From the NCBI GenBank assembly GCA_049513055.1, contig JBEKWN010000004.1:52048-116047 (forward strand): a stretch of DNA of 64,000 nucleotides, written 5' to 3'. Under the pieces are notes generated by a model. It searched no databases. It was not told the origin of the DNA and was given only the letters and a program-made list of their open reading frames with translations. The translations under genes and the position numbers were made by a program. Source of the stretch: UBA1163 sp049513055 (GTDB lineage Bacteria; Desulfobacterota; BSN033; UBA1163). Positions 16,831 to 26,223 of the stretch are shown piece by piece (position 1 is the first letter of the stretch; each line of letters begins with the position of its first letter).

Positions 16831-18495
16831 TTACTTTTTCTCTTTTGTGGTTTTTCTTCGCTCCTCGTCTCTGATTTCGCGTCTCAGGAGTTTTCCGACT
16901 TTTGATTTGGGAAGCATGTCTCTAAATTCAATGTATTGCGGAATTTTGTAGGGGGCCAGCCTCTCACGGCACCATCGGGTCAATTCAGAGGAATCCACTC
17001 CCCTTGCATCTTCCTTGAGGACAACGATGGCTTTGATGCGCTCACCGACTTTTGGATCAGGAACACCCACCACACAGGCGCCGATGACAGTGGGGTGGTC
17101 TTGCAGAACGGCTTCAATCTCTGAGGCAGAAACCCGATAAGCTTTACACTTTATGATATCGGCAGATCTCTCAACGTAGTAGATCTCCCCGTTTTCATCT
17201 TGCTTTACGTAATCTCCCATGCGGTAGTAAATCTTCCCGTCTATCTCCACATAAGAGCGGCTGGTCTCCTCTGGCTTATTTAAATAGTTCTTTACAGTGT
17301 AGTCCGAAGTCACCAGTAATTCCCCAATTTCACCGACAGGCACTGGTTCCAACCTATCTGGGTCAACCACTTTACACTGCCTGGTCTTTAATGGTAAGCC
17401 GATCGACATAAGTTTAGGGTCTTTGTTTAACCGGGAGTAAGTGACATGACCTGCTTCGGTTGACCCATAGACTTGGTAGATATTAAGGCCAAAAAGTTCT
17501 TTCCATCGTTTAAAGACCTCAATGGGAAGAACATCCCCTCCACAGTAGGTGTATTTTAGAGAACTCAGGTCATATTGGTCCAAGCGGTCGTTTTCGAGAA
17601 TCATACGAAACAGAGCAGGGACACCCAAAAACCACCTTACTTTATACCTCTGTACCGCCTGCAAGATGGCATCGACCTGAGGGACGGGCATGATGATCGT
17701 CGTATTGCCATAATTTAGGCCAATGGCTACAAACAATCCAAGAGCCATGATGTGGAAAAGAGGATTAATGGCAATATAGGTATCTTTTCCCTCCTCGATA
17801 TATCCTCCCGCCACATCCTCCATGACGTCCTGGACATAGGAGGTCATGCCCACATGATTGCCAGGCACTCCCTTGGGAAACCCTGTTGTTCCGCCTGTAT
17901 AGAGAATATAGGAAAGGTCATTCCAAGGATCGATTTCTACATTCAATTTCTCAGGCGTTTGTTTGATTAGATCTTTGAAAAAGTAGACGTTGCCATCCTT
18001 TTTAACGATACCGTTTGGAATCTTATCGAAAAGGAAGCCAACCGTACGTTTCCAAAGCGGAAGGAGATCGACGAGGTTTGTAACAATAACCCTTTTTAAG
18101 CAAGTCTTAGAAAAAATTTCTTGCACATACCCAAAATTGGTATCAAGGCAGATGATCGTCTCCGCACCAGAGTCATTGATCATATATTCGATTTCGAAAG
18201 AAGTGTAGATGGGAGCCACCGGCACAACCACAGCCCCAATCTTTTGAATCCCAAAGAAGGCGATGACCCATTGGGCAGAGTTTGTGATATAGAGCATGAC
18301 CTTATCACCTTTTCGTACTCCCAAGCGATTCAGAGCCGTGGCAAATCGATCGATGAGATTTCGCAATCTGGTATAGGTAAACTTCTCCCCCAGATAAATG
18401 ATGGCTGGTCGATCAGGATACTTTTCAACCATCCGATCAAAACGGGTGAATGTTAATTCGTTTTCGAAATTGTTTCTTGAAGTCTCAGTATTCAT
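16831..18495 (-). CDS. AMP-forming acyl-CoA ligase (copy 2)
   Basis: 554 aa, same fold and signatures as its neighbour: YTGGTTGFPKG, QVYGSTEAGH, YRMGDYV, then DIIKCKAYRVS and PKSKVGKLLRRE. The two proteins align over their full length, including an unusual segment LLPxxKRxVGxLFDKxPxGxVK near residue 150, so they arose by duplication. Differences cluster in the acid-binding region (GGDVLP context), which suggests different or overlapping substrates. The start at 18495 has no obvious ribosome-binding site. Confidence 0.9.
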   Translation of the reverse strand: MNTETSRNNFENELTFTRFDRMVEKYPDRPAIIYLGEKFTYTRLRNLIDRFATALNRLGVRKGDKVMLYITNSAQWVIAFFGIQKIGAVVVPVAPIYTSFEIEYMINDSGAETIICLDTNFGYVQEIFSKTCLKRVIVTNLVDLLPLWKRTVGFLFDKIPNGIVKKDGNVYFFKDLIKQTPEKLNVEIDPWNDLSYILYTGGTTGFPKGVPGNHVGMTSYVQDVMEDVAGGYIEEGKDTYIAINPLFHIMALGLFVAIGLNYGNTTIIMPVPQVDAILQAVQRYKVRWFLGVPALFRMILENDRLDQYDLSSLKYTYCGGDVLPIEVFKRWKELFGLNIYQVYGSTEAGHVTYSRLNKDPKLMSIGLPLKTRQCKVVDPDRLEPVPVGEIGELLVTSDYTVKNYLNKPEETSRSYVEIDGKIYYRMGDYVKQDENGEIYYVERSADIIKCKAYRVSASEIEAVLQDHPTVIGACVVGVPDPKVGERIKAIVVLKEDARGVDSSELTRWCRERLAPYKIPQYIEFRDMLPKSKVGKLLRREIRDEERRKTTKEKK

Positions 18496-18605
18496 ACAAT
18501 CTCAATGGAAAGTGCAAAATTATCGATGGTCAATTATCAATTTGAAAAATGTTAGATTTTTATTGGTTATGGCTAATTTTGCATTTTGCATTTTGCAATA
18601 ATTTT

Positions 18606-19385
18606 TTAAATATAGTCCGAGGCCTTTTCTGAACCCAGATAGGCCTCTTTCACCCTCTCATCTTGCATCACTTCTTTCGGGATGCCTTCGGTCAGTTTTT
18701 GTCCGAAGTTTAGCACCATCACACGACTGGCCACCCGAAAGAGTTCTCTTAACCGGTGCTCAATCATAACCAGGGTAATCCCATCCATCTGCAATTTTTC
18801 TATTAGAGGAACCATGCTGGCGATTTCACTCATGCTGAGTCCGGAGAAGACTTCGTCACAGAGGATGACATCAGGTCTCAGAGCGAGACATCTGGCAAGT
18901 TCAAGACGTTTCAGATACCCCGTTGGCAAGCTTGACGCAAGTTTATAGGGAACAAAGGAATCTCTCTCGAAGCCAATCTCCTCCAAAATATCGATACTTA
19001 CCGTTCCTCTATCTCCAAGTTTACCTCCTCCCCGCCATCCACCTTTACGTCTCGCTCTTGGGGAGAAGAGGGGAATAATAAGATTCTTATATGCGGGAAG
19101 GCTGTAGTAAGGCCTCATAATCTGGAAGGTCCTTGTGAGTCCAAGATTGGCAATCTGATTGGGCGCCTTATTACTAATATCTTTACCCTTATAAAGGACC
19201 CTGCCAGAATCCATCTTTATAAAACCGGTGATGCAATTAATGAGGGTCGTCTTCCCAGATCCATTAGGACCAATGATCCCAAAAACCTCGCCCTGCTGAA
19301 TACTAAAACTGACATTCAGTAGTGCCTGGATCCCACCGAAGGTTTTGCAGACATCTGTCACTTGGAGAATGTCCTCTCCACTCAT
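18606..19385 (-). CDS. livG: LIV-type ABC importer ATPase (LivG family)
   Basis: 259 aa from the ATG at 19385, which overlaps the permease stop by 4 bp (ATGA). Walker A GPNGSGKTT, a Q-loop region RTFQIMRPY, a degenerate signature SLPTGYLKRLELAR in place of LSGGQ, Walker B VILCDEVFSGLS and the H-loop IEHRL are visible. The ABC signature is altered (LPTGY) and Walker B ends in D-E-V, so ATPase function is likely but atypical. No LivF partner is encoded directly downstream, unlike the other two importers in this window. Confidence 0.88.
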   Translation of the reverse strand: MSGEDILQVTDVCKTFGGIQALLNVSFSIQQGEVFGIIGPNGSGKTTLINCITGFIKMDSGRVLYKGKDISNKAPNQIANLGLTRTFQIMRPYYSLPAYKNLIIPLFSPRARRKGGWRGGGKLGDRGTVSIDILEEIGFERDSFVPYKLASSLPTGYLKRLELARCLALRPDVILCDEVFSGLSMSEIASMVPLIEKLQMDGITLVMIEHRLRELFRVASRVMVLNFGQKLTEGIPKEVMQDERVKEAYLGSEKASDYI

Positions 19386-20395
19386 ACCTTCACCCACCTC
19401 TCAAACTGATGGTATTTCCGCTGAGCATAGACCATGATTCCTTCGCTTCGAAACATAATGAACGCCATCAGGATCACGGAATAGAAGACTATTCTTAAAG
19501 TTCCAAAGGTTCGTAACCATTCTGAGATGGGGACCAGAAAGAAGCAACCCAATAAGGGACCTACCAGAGTACCTCCCCCACCGATGACCGTGGCAGCAAT
19601 GGGAATGACAGAAAAATCGAGAGCGAATTGTGAGATTCCTGACCACATGTAGATATGGGCAAGATAAGCACCTCCGAGAGAGCCAAGTCCGGAAGCAATG
19701 AAAACAGCAATCGCTTTGTAAAGAGTGATGCTTAATCCAGAGGCTCTGACAGCTTGATCATTATCCTTGACTCCGCGAAAGACGAGTCCGATATCCTCAT
19801 TCACCAATCTCCTTAAACCAAACAGTGCGAAGATCACAATAAAGATGATGAGATACTGTTCAATCCATCTGTTGGGGAAACCGGCCACCCCAAGGATGCC
19901 ATCCGTTCCACCGAAGATATTTAATGCTTCAATGATTCTCATCAGAGCCAGAGGGTACATAAGGGTCACAATAGCAAAATAGACTCCTCTAAGAGGAAGG
20001 GCAGGGAGAAGTAGAAGGGTGCAAATAATAGCTCCACCAATGGTGGCCATAGGAATGGTAAACACAGGTGAGAGACCCAAGGATTTATTGAGGATGGCTG
20101 CCGTGTATCCGCCCACCCCTATAAAAAAAGCGCCTCCCAGGGAGACTAACCCTACAAAATGGGCTAAGAAATCGAACCCGAGAGCGAGCAGGGCATATAT
20201 AGCGGCAATGGATACAACCCGTTTCCAATAGAGGGATGGAATAAGGAGGGGGAGGAGGAGAAGACCTACAATTAAAATCAGTCTCGGAAGGACGAGGTAG
20301 GCTACCTCTTGCCATGAAGAGACTGCATAGATCCCTTCTGTCCTGACTTTGATACCCCGATCTATTCTCTCTTTACGCCTTTCTTGATTTTGCAA
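19382..20395 (-). CDS. livM: LIV-type ABC importer permease (LivM family)
   Basis: 337 aa from a TTG start preceded by GGAGA. About nine to ten hydrophobic helices are visible, with the family loop LDFSVIPIAATVIGGGGTLVGPLLG near the C-terminus and the EAA-like segment DNDQAVRASGLSITLYK that contacts the ATPase. It forms the inner-membrane channel with the LivH-type protein. It is coupled to the downstream ATPase by a 4-bp overlap. Confidence 0.9.
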   Translation of the reverse strand: MQNQERRKERIDRGIKVRTEGIYAVSSWQEVAYLVLPRLILIVGLLLLPLLIPSLYWKRVVSIAAIYALLALGFDFLAHFVGLVSLGGAFFIGVGGYTAAILNKSLGLSPVFTIPMATIGGAIICTLLLLPALPLRGVYFAIVTLMYPLALMRIIEALNIFGGTDGILGVAGFPNRWIEQYLIIFIVIFALFGLRRLVNEDIGLVFRGVKDNDQAVRASGLSITLYKAIAVFIASGLGSLGGAYLAHIYMWSGISQFALDFSVIPIAATVIGGGGTLVGPLLGCFFLVPISEWLRTFGTLRIVFYSVILMAFIMFRSEGIMVYAQRKYHQFERWVKV

Positions 20396-20463
20396 ACTTT
20401 ATCTCCGTTTTTTCAAAATCGTTACATTTATCATTTTGCATTTCGCAATTTGAATTGGAACGT

Positions 20464-21330
20464 TTATACTCTTTCCTCCAGTTCTTTCTGCCTGCCGAAG
20501 AGCCCAGAAGGTCTTAGTATGAGAGTCACGATAATGGCCAGGAGCGCCACGACCATCTGGAAATGGGATTGGATATAGGTAACAGTAATAATTTGAAGGA
20601 ATCCAATCATAAAAGCAGCGAGGATTGCTCCCACCCAACTGCCCAGACCTCCGACAATGCACACAGCAATCGAGAGAATTAATACATTGTAACCTGCCTC
20701 CACAACAATGTTGCCCAAAGGAAGTAAGGCGATGGCAGAAAGTCCGGCCAGAATAGATCCCATGGCCATGGCAATAACAGCCATCCAGTCGGAATCTATT
20801 CCTAACATCATCGCCGCATGCTCGTCCTGGGCCATCCCTCTTAGTGCTAAGCCAGTCTTGTTGAAATGGGTAAAGAGCCACATAAAGGAGACCACAACGA
20901 TTCCGATGCCTATAACGATAATCCGTTGAAAGTCGACAGGAATGCCTCCTATATTGACGCTGCCTTCAATGAAAACAGGGAGAGTATAAGTCATTCCTTT
21001 GAACCCCCCCCAACGCAAGAACTCGAGAATAGTCAGCCCCAGGGCATAAGTTGCGATGATTTCAGATGTGGCCATCCCTCTCACTCGAATGAGAACGAAT
21101 CGATAAATGGCGGCTCCAACCAGCCCCATAATAATGAGTGCTAGGAGAATAGAAATGACATAGTTTAATTTGAGGAGGTTTATTAAACTCCAGACAAGAA
21201 ATCCTGTGACGACATATAATGCCCCATGGGCAAAGTTGGGGAGTCGACAAATTCCGTAAACTAAAGTAAAACCGATCGCCATCAAAGCGAGCGAGAAACT
21301 ATTGATGATTCCGTAGATAAGTATAACCAT
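20464..21330 (-). CDS. livH: LIV-type ABC importer permease (LivH family)
   Basis: 288 aa, eight or so membrane helices. It has the LivH N-terminal pattern FSLALMAIGFTLVYG, PNFAHGALY, the coupling loop RGMAQDEHAAMMLGID and the C-terminal GGLGSWVGAILAAFMIG, then RPSGLFG. It pairs with the LivM-type permease. A hairpin and a dispersed repeat separate it from the upstream binding-protein gene, which may lower permease expression relative to the binding protein. Confidence 0.9.
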   Translation of the reverse strand: MVILIYGIINSFSLALMAIGFTLVYGICRLPNFAHGALYVVTGFLVWSLINLLKLNYVISILLALIIMGLVGAAIYRFVLIRVRGMATSEIIATYALGLTILEFLRWGGFKGMTYTLPVFIEGSVNIGGIPVDFQRIIVIGIGIVVVSFMWLFTHFNKTGLALRGMAQDEHAAMMLGIDSDWMAVIAMAMGSILAGLSAIALLPLGNIVVEAGYNVLILSIAVCIVGGLGSWVGAILAAFMIGFLQIITVTYIQSHFQMVVALLAIIVTLILRPSGLFGRQKELEERV

Positions 21331-21350
21331 TTTAGAAGTATCTCACGTAA

Positions 21351-21381
21351 AAAAGGGGAGGGGTTTCCCCCACCCCCTTTT
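21351..21381. terminator. GC-rich hairpin after the binding-protein gene
   Basis: AAAAGGGG and CCCCTTTT enclose AGGGGTTTCCCCCA, giving a strong stem between the binding-protein gene and livH. It may act as a partial terminator or mRNA-stabilising structure. Confidence 0.5.
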
Positions 21382-21393
21382 GCCCCAAGAAAA

Positions 21394-21465
21394 TCATTGC
21401 GAGGAATGGAAGCAACGAAGCAATCCCAAGAGATTGCTTCTCCCGCCTTGGCGGAATCGCAATGA
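21394..21465. repeat. TCATTGCGAGG-type inverted repeat, copy 1
   Basis: TCATTGCGA (21394-21402) and TCGCAATGA (21457-21465) bracket GAAGCAATC/GATTGCTTC arms. The same family is seen at 46033-46106. These are dispersed intergenic repeats found in many bacteria. Confidence 0.75.
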
Positions 21466-21473
21466 CAACTTTA

Positions 21474-22757
21474 TTACTTCTTCATCCAGGGAGGAAGTTT
21501 AATCTCGCCCATAGCAATTTTGGGCGGGAAGACCACGACCCTCTTTCCTGCCTGCCACTGGAAAATTGTCCCAACTGCCCCTTCATTCGGATCAATGCTG
21601 GGGATGACCTGGTGATTTTTGGGATTAAATCTTATTCTACCATAAACGCCCATCATATCGGTCTTCTCAAGGGCAGCGATGATGGCATCGGGATTAAGTG
21701 AGCCAGCCCGCTCAATAGCATCTTTCAGAACATAGACTGCCATATAACTTGACGAAGTCCCGTAGCCTTCAGGTTCTACCTTCCATCTCTTTGTATAGGC
21801 TTCAACGAATTTCATCGTCCATGGAGTCGCTTTAGATGGAGCATTGCCTGCGTTGACCACACTGGCCAGGCAAAATTCTCCTTTTCCCTCTGTGGCCTTC
21901 CAAAATCCAGGCTCCTCAGCAGCAGAAATGATTGTGCCAAAGGGGAGTGCAGGTACTTTCATATCATACCATTGCTTAAGAAGGATGGAAGTCTCAGGCA
22001 TATCCATCCATATAAGAATCACCTGGGCATTTTCTTTTTTAGCCTTCATCAGCCCCACAGAATAGTCTGTTGTCCCAGTTGGGTAGATCTCTTTCCCTAG
22101 AACCTCCCAACCTTTCTCTGAAGCCAATCTGGCCACAAGATCGCCTCCGCCACGTGCATGAGCGACATCTTGGATCATGATGAAAAGTTTATTGAGGCCG
22201 TATTTTGCTTTGATATCCATGAGAGCAGGGAGGAATTCTCCCGTTACCATCCAGCCGACTTCGCCGGAGATTCTGAAACAATACTTAAATTTCTCATATT
22301 CGGCTTCCACCCGCTTGGAATACGCTGGGGTCAAGGCTCCTGTCGTTAATATGGATACTTTCTTGTACTTGGAGAGCAGGTCCATTGCCGCAAGAGCTCC
22401 TTCAGAGCGGACAGGGCCACCAATAATAAAATCAGCATTTTTCTCCAGGATGAGTTTTTCTACTACCAATAGAGCATCACTGGTAGGTACACCAGGTTCA
22501 AGATCTCGAGTATCCATCGATTCTACCTTAAATGGTCTCTTTTCTTTACCGACCGTTACCCCTCCTTTGGCATTGATTTCCTCCACAGCCAGTTTTATTG
22601 CCTTTTCTGCATCCCAGCCATAGAGAAAAGCTGTGGCAAGAGGGGCTCCGATGACAATCGGTTTTGCTGCTGCGTTAGCCTGGGGTCCTAAAAAAGGCAA
22701 GCCCAATAAAGCCATTACGAGAAAGAAAATTCCCACCCATAGTTTAGCCTTTTTCAT
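21474..22757 (-). CDS. LIV-type ABC importer substrate-binding protein
   Basis: 427 aa with a Sec signal peptide (GIFFLVMALLGLPFLG, cut after ANAAA). The Leu/Ile/Val-binding fold is recognised by IVIGAPLATAFLYG, AVEEINAKGGV, FIIGGPVRSEGALA and a C-terminal VYGRIRFNPKNHQ. It captures the solute in the periplasm and delivers it to the LivH/LivM pair downstream. It has AAGGAGG before the ATG and a candidate promoter about 110 bp upstream. The neighbouring acyl-CoA ligases suggest an organic acid rather than an amino acid, but the ligand is not readable. Confidence 0.88.
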   Translation of the reverse strand: MKKAKLWVGIFFLVMALLGLPFLGPQANAAAKPIVIGAPLATAFLYGWDAEKAIKLAVEEINAKGGVTVGKEKRPFKVESMDTRDLEPGVPTSDALLVVEKLILEKNADFIIGGPVRSEGALAAMDLLSKYKKVSILTTGALTPAYSKRVEAEYEKFKYCFRISGEVGWMVTGEFLPALMDIKAKYGLNKLFIMIQDVAHARGGGDLVARLASEKGWEVLGKEIYPTGTTDYSVGLMKAKKENAQVILIWMDMPETSILLKQWYDMKVPALPFGTIISAAEEPGFWKATEGKGEFCLASVVNAGNAPSKATPWTMKFVEAYTKRWKVEPEGYGTSSSYMAVYVLKDAIERAGSLNPDAIIAALEKTDMMGVYGRIRFNPKNHQVIPSIDPNEGAVGTIFQWQAGKRVVVFPPKIAMGEIKLPPWMKK

Positions 22758-22862
22758 AATTCTGCCTCCTTAAAGATAGCGTTTTCCCCACCCACGGGGA
22801 TGTTTAAAAATTCTTTTTTTTGAAAAACGAAATGCCCCATTTTTAAAAATAGTAAATGTCTT

Positions 22863-22891
22863 TTTTTACAGTTATCTCTCCTTTTTGTCAA
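22863..22891 (-). promoter_or_regulatory. Candidate sigma70-like promoter of the first LIV operon
   Basis: On the minus strand TTGACA (22891-22886) is followed after 17 bases by TAAAAA (22868-22863). It would give a leader of about 100 bases ahead of the binding-protein gene. Confidence 0.45.
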
Positions 22892-22904
22892 GATAATTCA
22901 TCCA

Positions 22905-24080
22905 CTACCTTCCCAAGGAGATGAAGCCTGTATATCGTGAGAGCTTTCCATCTTTAATAACGAAGATCCTTGATTCCACACTGGGGCGATGATCCTTGGA
23001 AGTAATGGTGAGAGGAGGGGTGAGACCCCCTGTGATGAAATCTTTAAACCCTTCCAGCGCAAGCTTTACCCTCCCACGAGAAAATCCTTGTTCTGGAAGT
23101 GACCTTCTTAAAGCTTCTGAGATCACTTGTGTCGTCGCCCATCCTTCGACATAAGAAAGGGTATGAGAATCGTAGGGGTGCCATTTCTGATGCGCCTCTT
23201 TGATCCCGGTCATTCCCGGGATATCTTCTCCAAAAGGAGAGATGGGTTGCACTCCAAAAACTCCATCGAAAGGGGTCAGATTTTCGTCAAAAGCCCTCTT
23301 ATTGCAAATCCATTTGGTTTTGAGATCCATTTTCGTGACTTCCTGCATTAAAGTAGAGGTTTCCTTGGAGGTAAGGCTCAGGTAGGCGAAATCGGGGTTG
23401 TATGCATTGATTGTGGCAATGAGAGGAGTGATGTGTTTCGATACTTTATCTCCGGGCTGGGATAAATCGGACATCCACACATCTGGCCCGATATCGATTC
23501 CCAGGGTTCTGGCATATTCCTTCGTTTCATCTAAAAAATGGCGACCAAAGTGGTCAGAGGATCCAATGAAGATGACTTTAGGTTTTCTCATTTTGATTCC
23601 GGATTTATCTGAAATGAAATTCATCGCTATTTTTGCTAAGTCGAGAGGGGTCGGAGTGATTGAGAAAACATAGGGATATTTGGATGCGTTGGCAAATTGG
23701 GAAGGTAAGGAACTGATGAAAGTAGGGATCCGGTCGAAATGGAAATGAGGAGCTAGAGCAAGGGCTGTTTCGGTGGAATATATGTAGAGAATCAGAATAC
23801 GATCTGCTTCATTCAATTTTCGGTAGGCTGCCATGAACTCAGCGGGTTGGGAGGTATCGTCAATGAGAATAATCTCTAATTTCCTTCCAGAAACTCCCTC
23901 CCGTTGATTGAGCCATTTCGCTGCGTCCAACATCCCTCTGGCACATTCCCTCCCTGAATCTCCCCATCGACCGGTGTAAGGGATCAAGGCTCCAACCTTG
24001 AGAGGAGTTTGACTGAAACTTAAGTTAGGAAGCATGATGACGAGGAGAAGTACTAAAAGAAAAGAAGGAAGTTTTTTCAT
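22905..24080 (-). CDS. Second LIV-type substrate-binding protein at this locus
   Basis: 391 aa from the ATG at 24080 (a TTG 24 bases upstream is an alternative). Signal peptide FLLVLLLVIMLPNLSFS. Binding-protein features are KVGALIPYTGRWGDSG, DAAKWLNQREGVSG-(R)K and ILIDDTSQPAEF. It differs clearly from the binding protein downstream and has no permease of its own here, so it may share the LivHMG set or serve as a sensor. It is adjacent to the XRE-cupin regulator gene. Confidence 0.82.
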   Translation of the reverse strand: MKKLPSFLLVLLLVIMLPNLSFSQTPLKVGALIPYTGRWGDSGRECARGMLDAAKWLNQREGVSGRKLEIILIDDTSQPAEFMAAYRKLNEADRILILYIYSTETALALAPHFHFDRIPTFISSLPSQFANASKYPYVFSITPTPLDLAKIAMNFISDKSGIKMRKPKVIFIGSSDHFGRHFLDETKEYARTLGIDIGPDVWMSDLSQPGDKVSKHITPLIATINAYNPDFAYLSLTSKETSTLMQEVTKMDLKTKWICNKRAFDENLTPFDGVFGVQPISPFGEDIPGMTGIKEAHQKWHPYDSHTLSYVEGWATTQVISEALRRSLPEQGFSRGRVKLALEGFKDFITGGLTPPLTITSKDHRPSVESRIFVIKDGKLSRYTGFISLGR

Positions 24081-24143
24081 GGTTGGTTTGCGATTTGATT
24101 TCAAATTTTTTAACCGTAGTGACTACAATCTACGATCCAGCCT

Positions 24144-24734
24144 TTATGTACTGGATGTGTAGAGTACAGCTAAAATTCTCGTCACCTTGTCTTGGTGGCA
24201 TTGGACTCGATGAGGAATGTTGGAATCATAATAGATGGAGTCCCCTGGATAAAGGACATCGGTATGGTTTCCCAGAATCACTTCCATTTCGCCTTCCAGA
24301 ACGAAGATGAATTCCTCCCCGTCATGAACAGAAGTCTTGGAAGCTTTAACCGTGGCGGGTTCCAGAGTCACGATGAAAGGTTCCATATGGCGGTTTTTCT
24401 TCTCAAACCCTAAAGCCTCGTACGAATAACCATACTTAACCCCTTCTTTTGAGGCAAATCGAGAAACCGTTTTCCGTTCGTCCTTCCTCACAATCGCAAA
24501 AGGTTCTCCCTCTGTTTCACCCAAAAAGTCGCCCACTCTGACGCCCAATGCTTTCGCCAGCTTGATAATCGTTCCAAGGGATGGGGAAACAAGGTGGTTT
24601 TCCATCTGGGAGAGCAATGCTGTCGAAAATCCAGTTAAGTCGCCCAATTCTTTCAGTGAAAGGCCCTTCTGTTCTCTCAAGACCTTAACTTTTTCCCCAA
24701 CACGGATCTCTCCAAAATCCCTTTCTTCTTCCAT
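24144..24734 (-). CDS. XRE-family transcriptional regulator with cupin sensor domain
   Basis: 196 aa with GGGGGA before the ATG. Residues about 12-68 are a Cro/CI helix-turn-helix (LREQKGLSLKELGDLTG, then ALLSQMENHLVSPSLGTIIKLAKALG). Residues about 115-190 are a cupin barrel (HDGEEFIFVLEGEMEV, LYPGDSIYYDSNIPHRV) holding metal or ligand-type histidines. Regulators of this build commonly control nearby catabolic genes in response to a small acid or amine. Its place between the binding-protein gene and the 2-oxoacid oxidoreductase genes suggests one or both as targets. Confidence 0.88.
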   Translation of the reverse strand: MEEERDFGEIRVGEKVKVLREQKGLSLKELGDLTGFSTALLSQMENHLVSPSLGTIIKLAKALGVRVGDFLGETEGEPFAIVRKDERKTVSRFASKEGVKYGYSYEALGFEKKNRHMEPFIVTLEPATVKASKTSVHDGEEFIFVLEGEMEVILGNHTDVLYPGDSIYYDSNIPHRVQCHQDKVTRILAVLYTSST

Positions 24735-24806
24735 GATATCCCCCTTTTCCCCCTCACCCTAACCCTCTCCCCTGCCTACCGCAGGCAGGCACAAGAAGAG
24801 AAGGGA

Positions 24807-25370
24807 TTAGGGAAGAGATTGAACAAACTTGGCTCCAACTTCGATGGCCTTGATATTGGATGGGATGAGATGATGATATCGTTCATCCAGTACCTTTTCT
24901 AAGGACTCAAATAAAGAACTCATCTGAACCAATTTGGCTTTTTCATTAAAGGCGCCTAAGGCGACCATATTCGCGAGTTTTGGGTTTCCATTATTAATCG
25001 CAATTTCATTGACAGGGATGGAAAGAATTTCGATGTCTTTCCGGTAAGTCTCTTTGGGCTCAATGAGAGAGGAATTGAAGAACAAAAGCCCGCTGGGTAG
25101 AATAAGCGGTTCATATTTTATCAAAGAAGGCAAATTCATCACAATGGCAGCATGAGGTTTTCCTACAACAGGGGAACCAATCTGGTGAGAAGAGATTACG
25201 ACCGTGCAGTTAGCCGTCCCGCCTCTCATCTCGACTCCGTAAACGGGGAGGTAAGTGACATGTTTACCTTCTATCATGGCAGCGTAGGCGAGAAGGTTTC
25301 CAATGACCATCACTCCCTGTCCTCCAAATCCGGCTACGATGATGTTGTAATAAAAGCGATCGCTAGTCAT
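24807..25370 (-). CDS. korC: 2-oxoacid:ferredoxin oxidoreductase, gamma subunit
   Basis: 187 aa of the POR gamma family, recognised by IIVAGFGGQGVMVIGNLLAYAA at the N-terminus, then YLPVYGVEMRGGTANC and the NLPSL turn. It is the small subunit that helps bind CoA in enzymes oxidising 2-oxoacids to acyl-CoA and CO2 with ferredoxin. It is the last gene of a four-gene set ordered delta (ferredoxin), alpha, beta, gamma, as in KorDABC and VorDABC enzymes. Whether 2-oxoglutarate or branched-chain 2-oxoacids are used cannot be decided here. Confidence 0.88.
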   Translation of the reverse strand: MTSDRFYYNIIVAGFGGQGVMVIGNLLAYAAMIEGKHVTYLPVYGVEMRGGTANCTVVISSHQIGSPVVGKPHAAIVMNLPSLIKYEPLILPSGLLFFNSSLIEPKETYRKDIEILSIPVNEIAINNGNPKLANMVALGAFNEKAKLVQMSSLFESLEKVLDERYHHLIPSNIKAIEVGAKFVQSLP

Positions 25371-25394
25371 AAATCACACCACAATTTTCGTCAG

Positions 25395-25445
25395 GCGTAA
25401 AGAGTGAGGCGTAAGGAGTTCACACCTCACACCTAACGCTTTACG
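25395..25445. repeat. CGTAAAG...CTTTACG inverted repeat, copy 1
   Basis: CGTAAAG (25395-25401) and CTTTACG (25439-25445) are the outer arms of an imperfect palindrome with inner TGAGGCGTAAGG-type arms, filling the gap between the gamma and beta subunit genes. A related copy lies at 26224-26279. Confidence 0.65.
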
Positions 25446-25451
25446 TACCAT

Positions 25452-26204
25452 TTATAAATAGTCTGCCATTTTCCGTTCTTTTAAAATGCCCAATGGGAAG
25501 TAAGGGATCATTTCCTCTTCCACCCGGCGATTGGCCTCTAAAGCCGTCATCCCCCAATTGGTGGGGCAAGCCAATAATACCTCGACAAAAGAGAAACCCA
25601 TTTCTTCAATCTGCATCTGAAAGGCTTTACGGATTGCTCTCTTGGCTTTCATTAAGTTTGCTGGATTGTTCACAGCCACCCTTGCCACGAAGGCGCAACC
25701 TTCTAAGGTCGCTAACATCTCTGCCATTCGAATGGGGTAACCATCATAGGTAAAGTCTCTTCCGTAAGGGCTCGTGCTCGTCTTTTGTCCAAGAAGCGTT
25801 GTGGGTGCCATCTGCCCTCCGGTCATCCCGTAGATCCCATTGTTGGCAAAGATGATGGTGATATTTTCTCCACGATTGGCCGTATGAATACCTTCTGCAA
25901 TCCCAATGGCTGCCAGGTCTCCATCTCCCTGGTAAGTGAAGACGATCCGGTCTTTCCTGGCACGTTTCACTCCAGAGGCCACAGCCGAAGCTCTTCCATG
26001 AGGTGCCTCTAAGACATCGACATTGAAATAATCGTACATGAAAACAGAGCAGCCCACAGAGGCAACTCCAATTGTTTTTTCCCTGATCTTAAAATAGTCA
26101 ATCGCCTCTGCCACCAACCGATGGGCAATACCGTGGTGGCATCCAGGGCAGAAATGGAATGGAATATCAATGAGACATTCTGGACGTTTGAAGACAAGTT
26201 CCAT
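25452..26204 (-). CDS. korB: 2-oxoacid:ferredoxin oxidoreductase, beta subunit (TPP-binding)
   Basis: 250 aa from the ATG at 26204 (GTGGAGTG upstream; a TTG 15 bases earlier is possible). It binds thiamine diphosphate: FCPGCHHGI at the N-terminus supplies cluster or cofactor contacts, and the TPP motif runs from YQGDGDLAAIG to FANNGIYGMTGGQ. These are typical for VOR/KOR beta chains of about 250 residues. It works with the alpha, gamma and ferredoxin subunits encoded next to it. Confidence 0.92.
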   Translation of the reverse strand: MELVFKRPECLIDIPFHFCPGCHHGIAHRLVAEAIDYFKIREKTIGVASVGCSVFMYDYFNVDVLEAPHGRASAVASGVKRARKDRIVFTYQGDGDLAAIGIAEGIHTANRGENITIIFANNGIYGMTGGQMAPTTLLGQKTSTSPYGRDFTYDGYPIRMAEMLATLEGCAFVARVAVNNPANLMKAKRAIRKAFQMQIEEMGFSFVEVLLACPTNWGMTALEANRRVEEEMIPYFPLGILKERKMADYL

Positions 26205-26223
26205 TTTTTCACTCCACAAAAGC

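Noticed and set aside
24735..24806. C-rich 'ccctaaccctctcccc' stretch read as an operator
   Set aside because: Low-complexity sequence of a type common between genes, with no clear symmetry.
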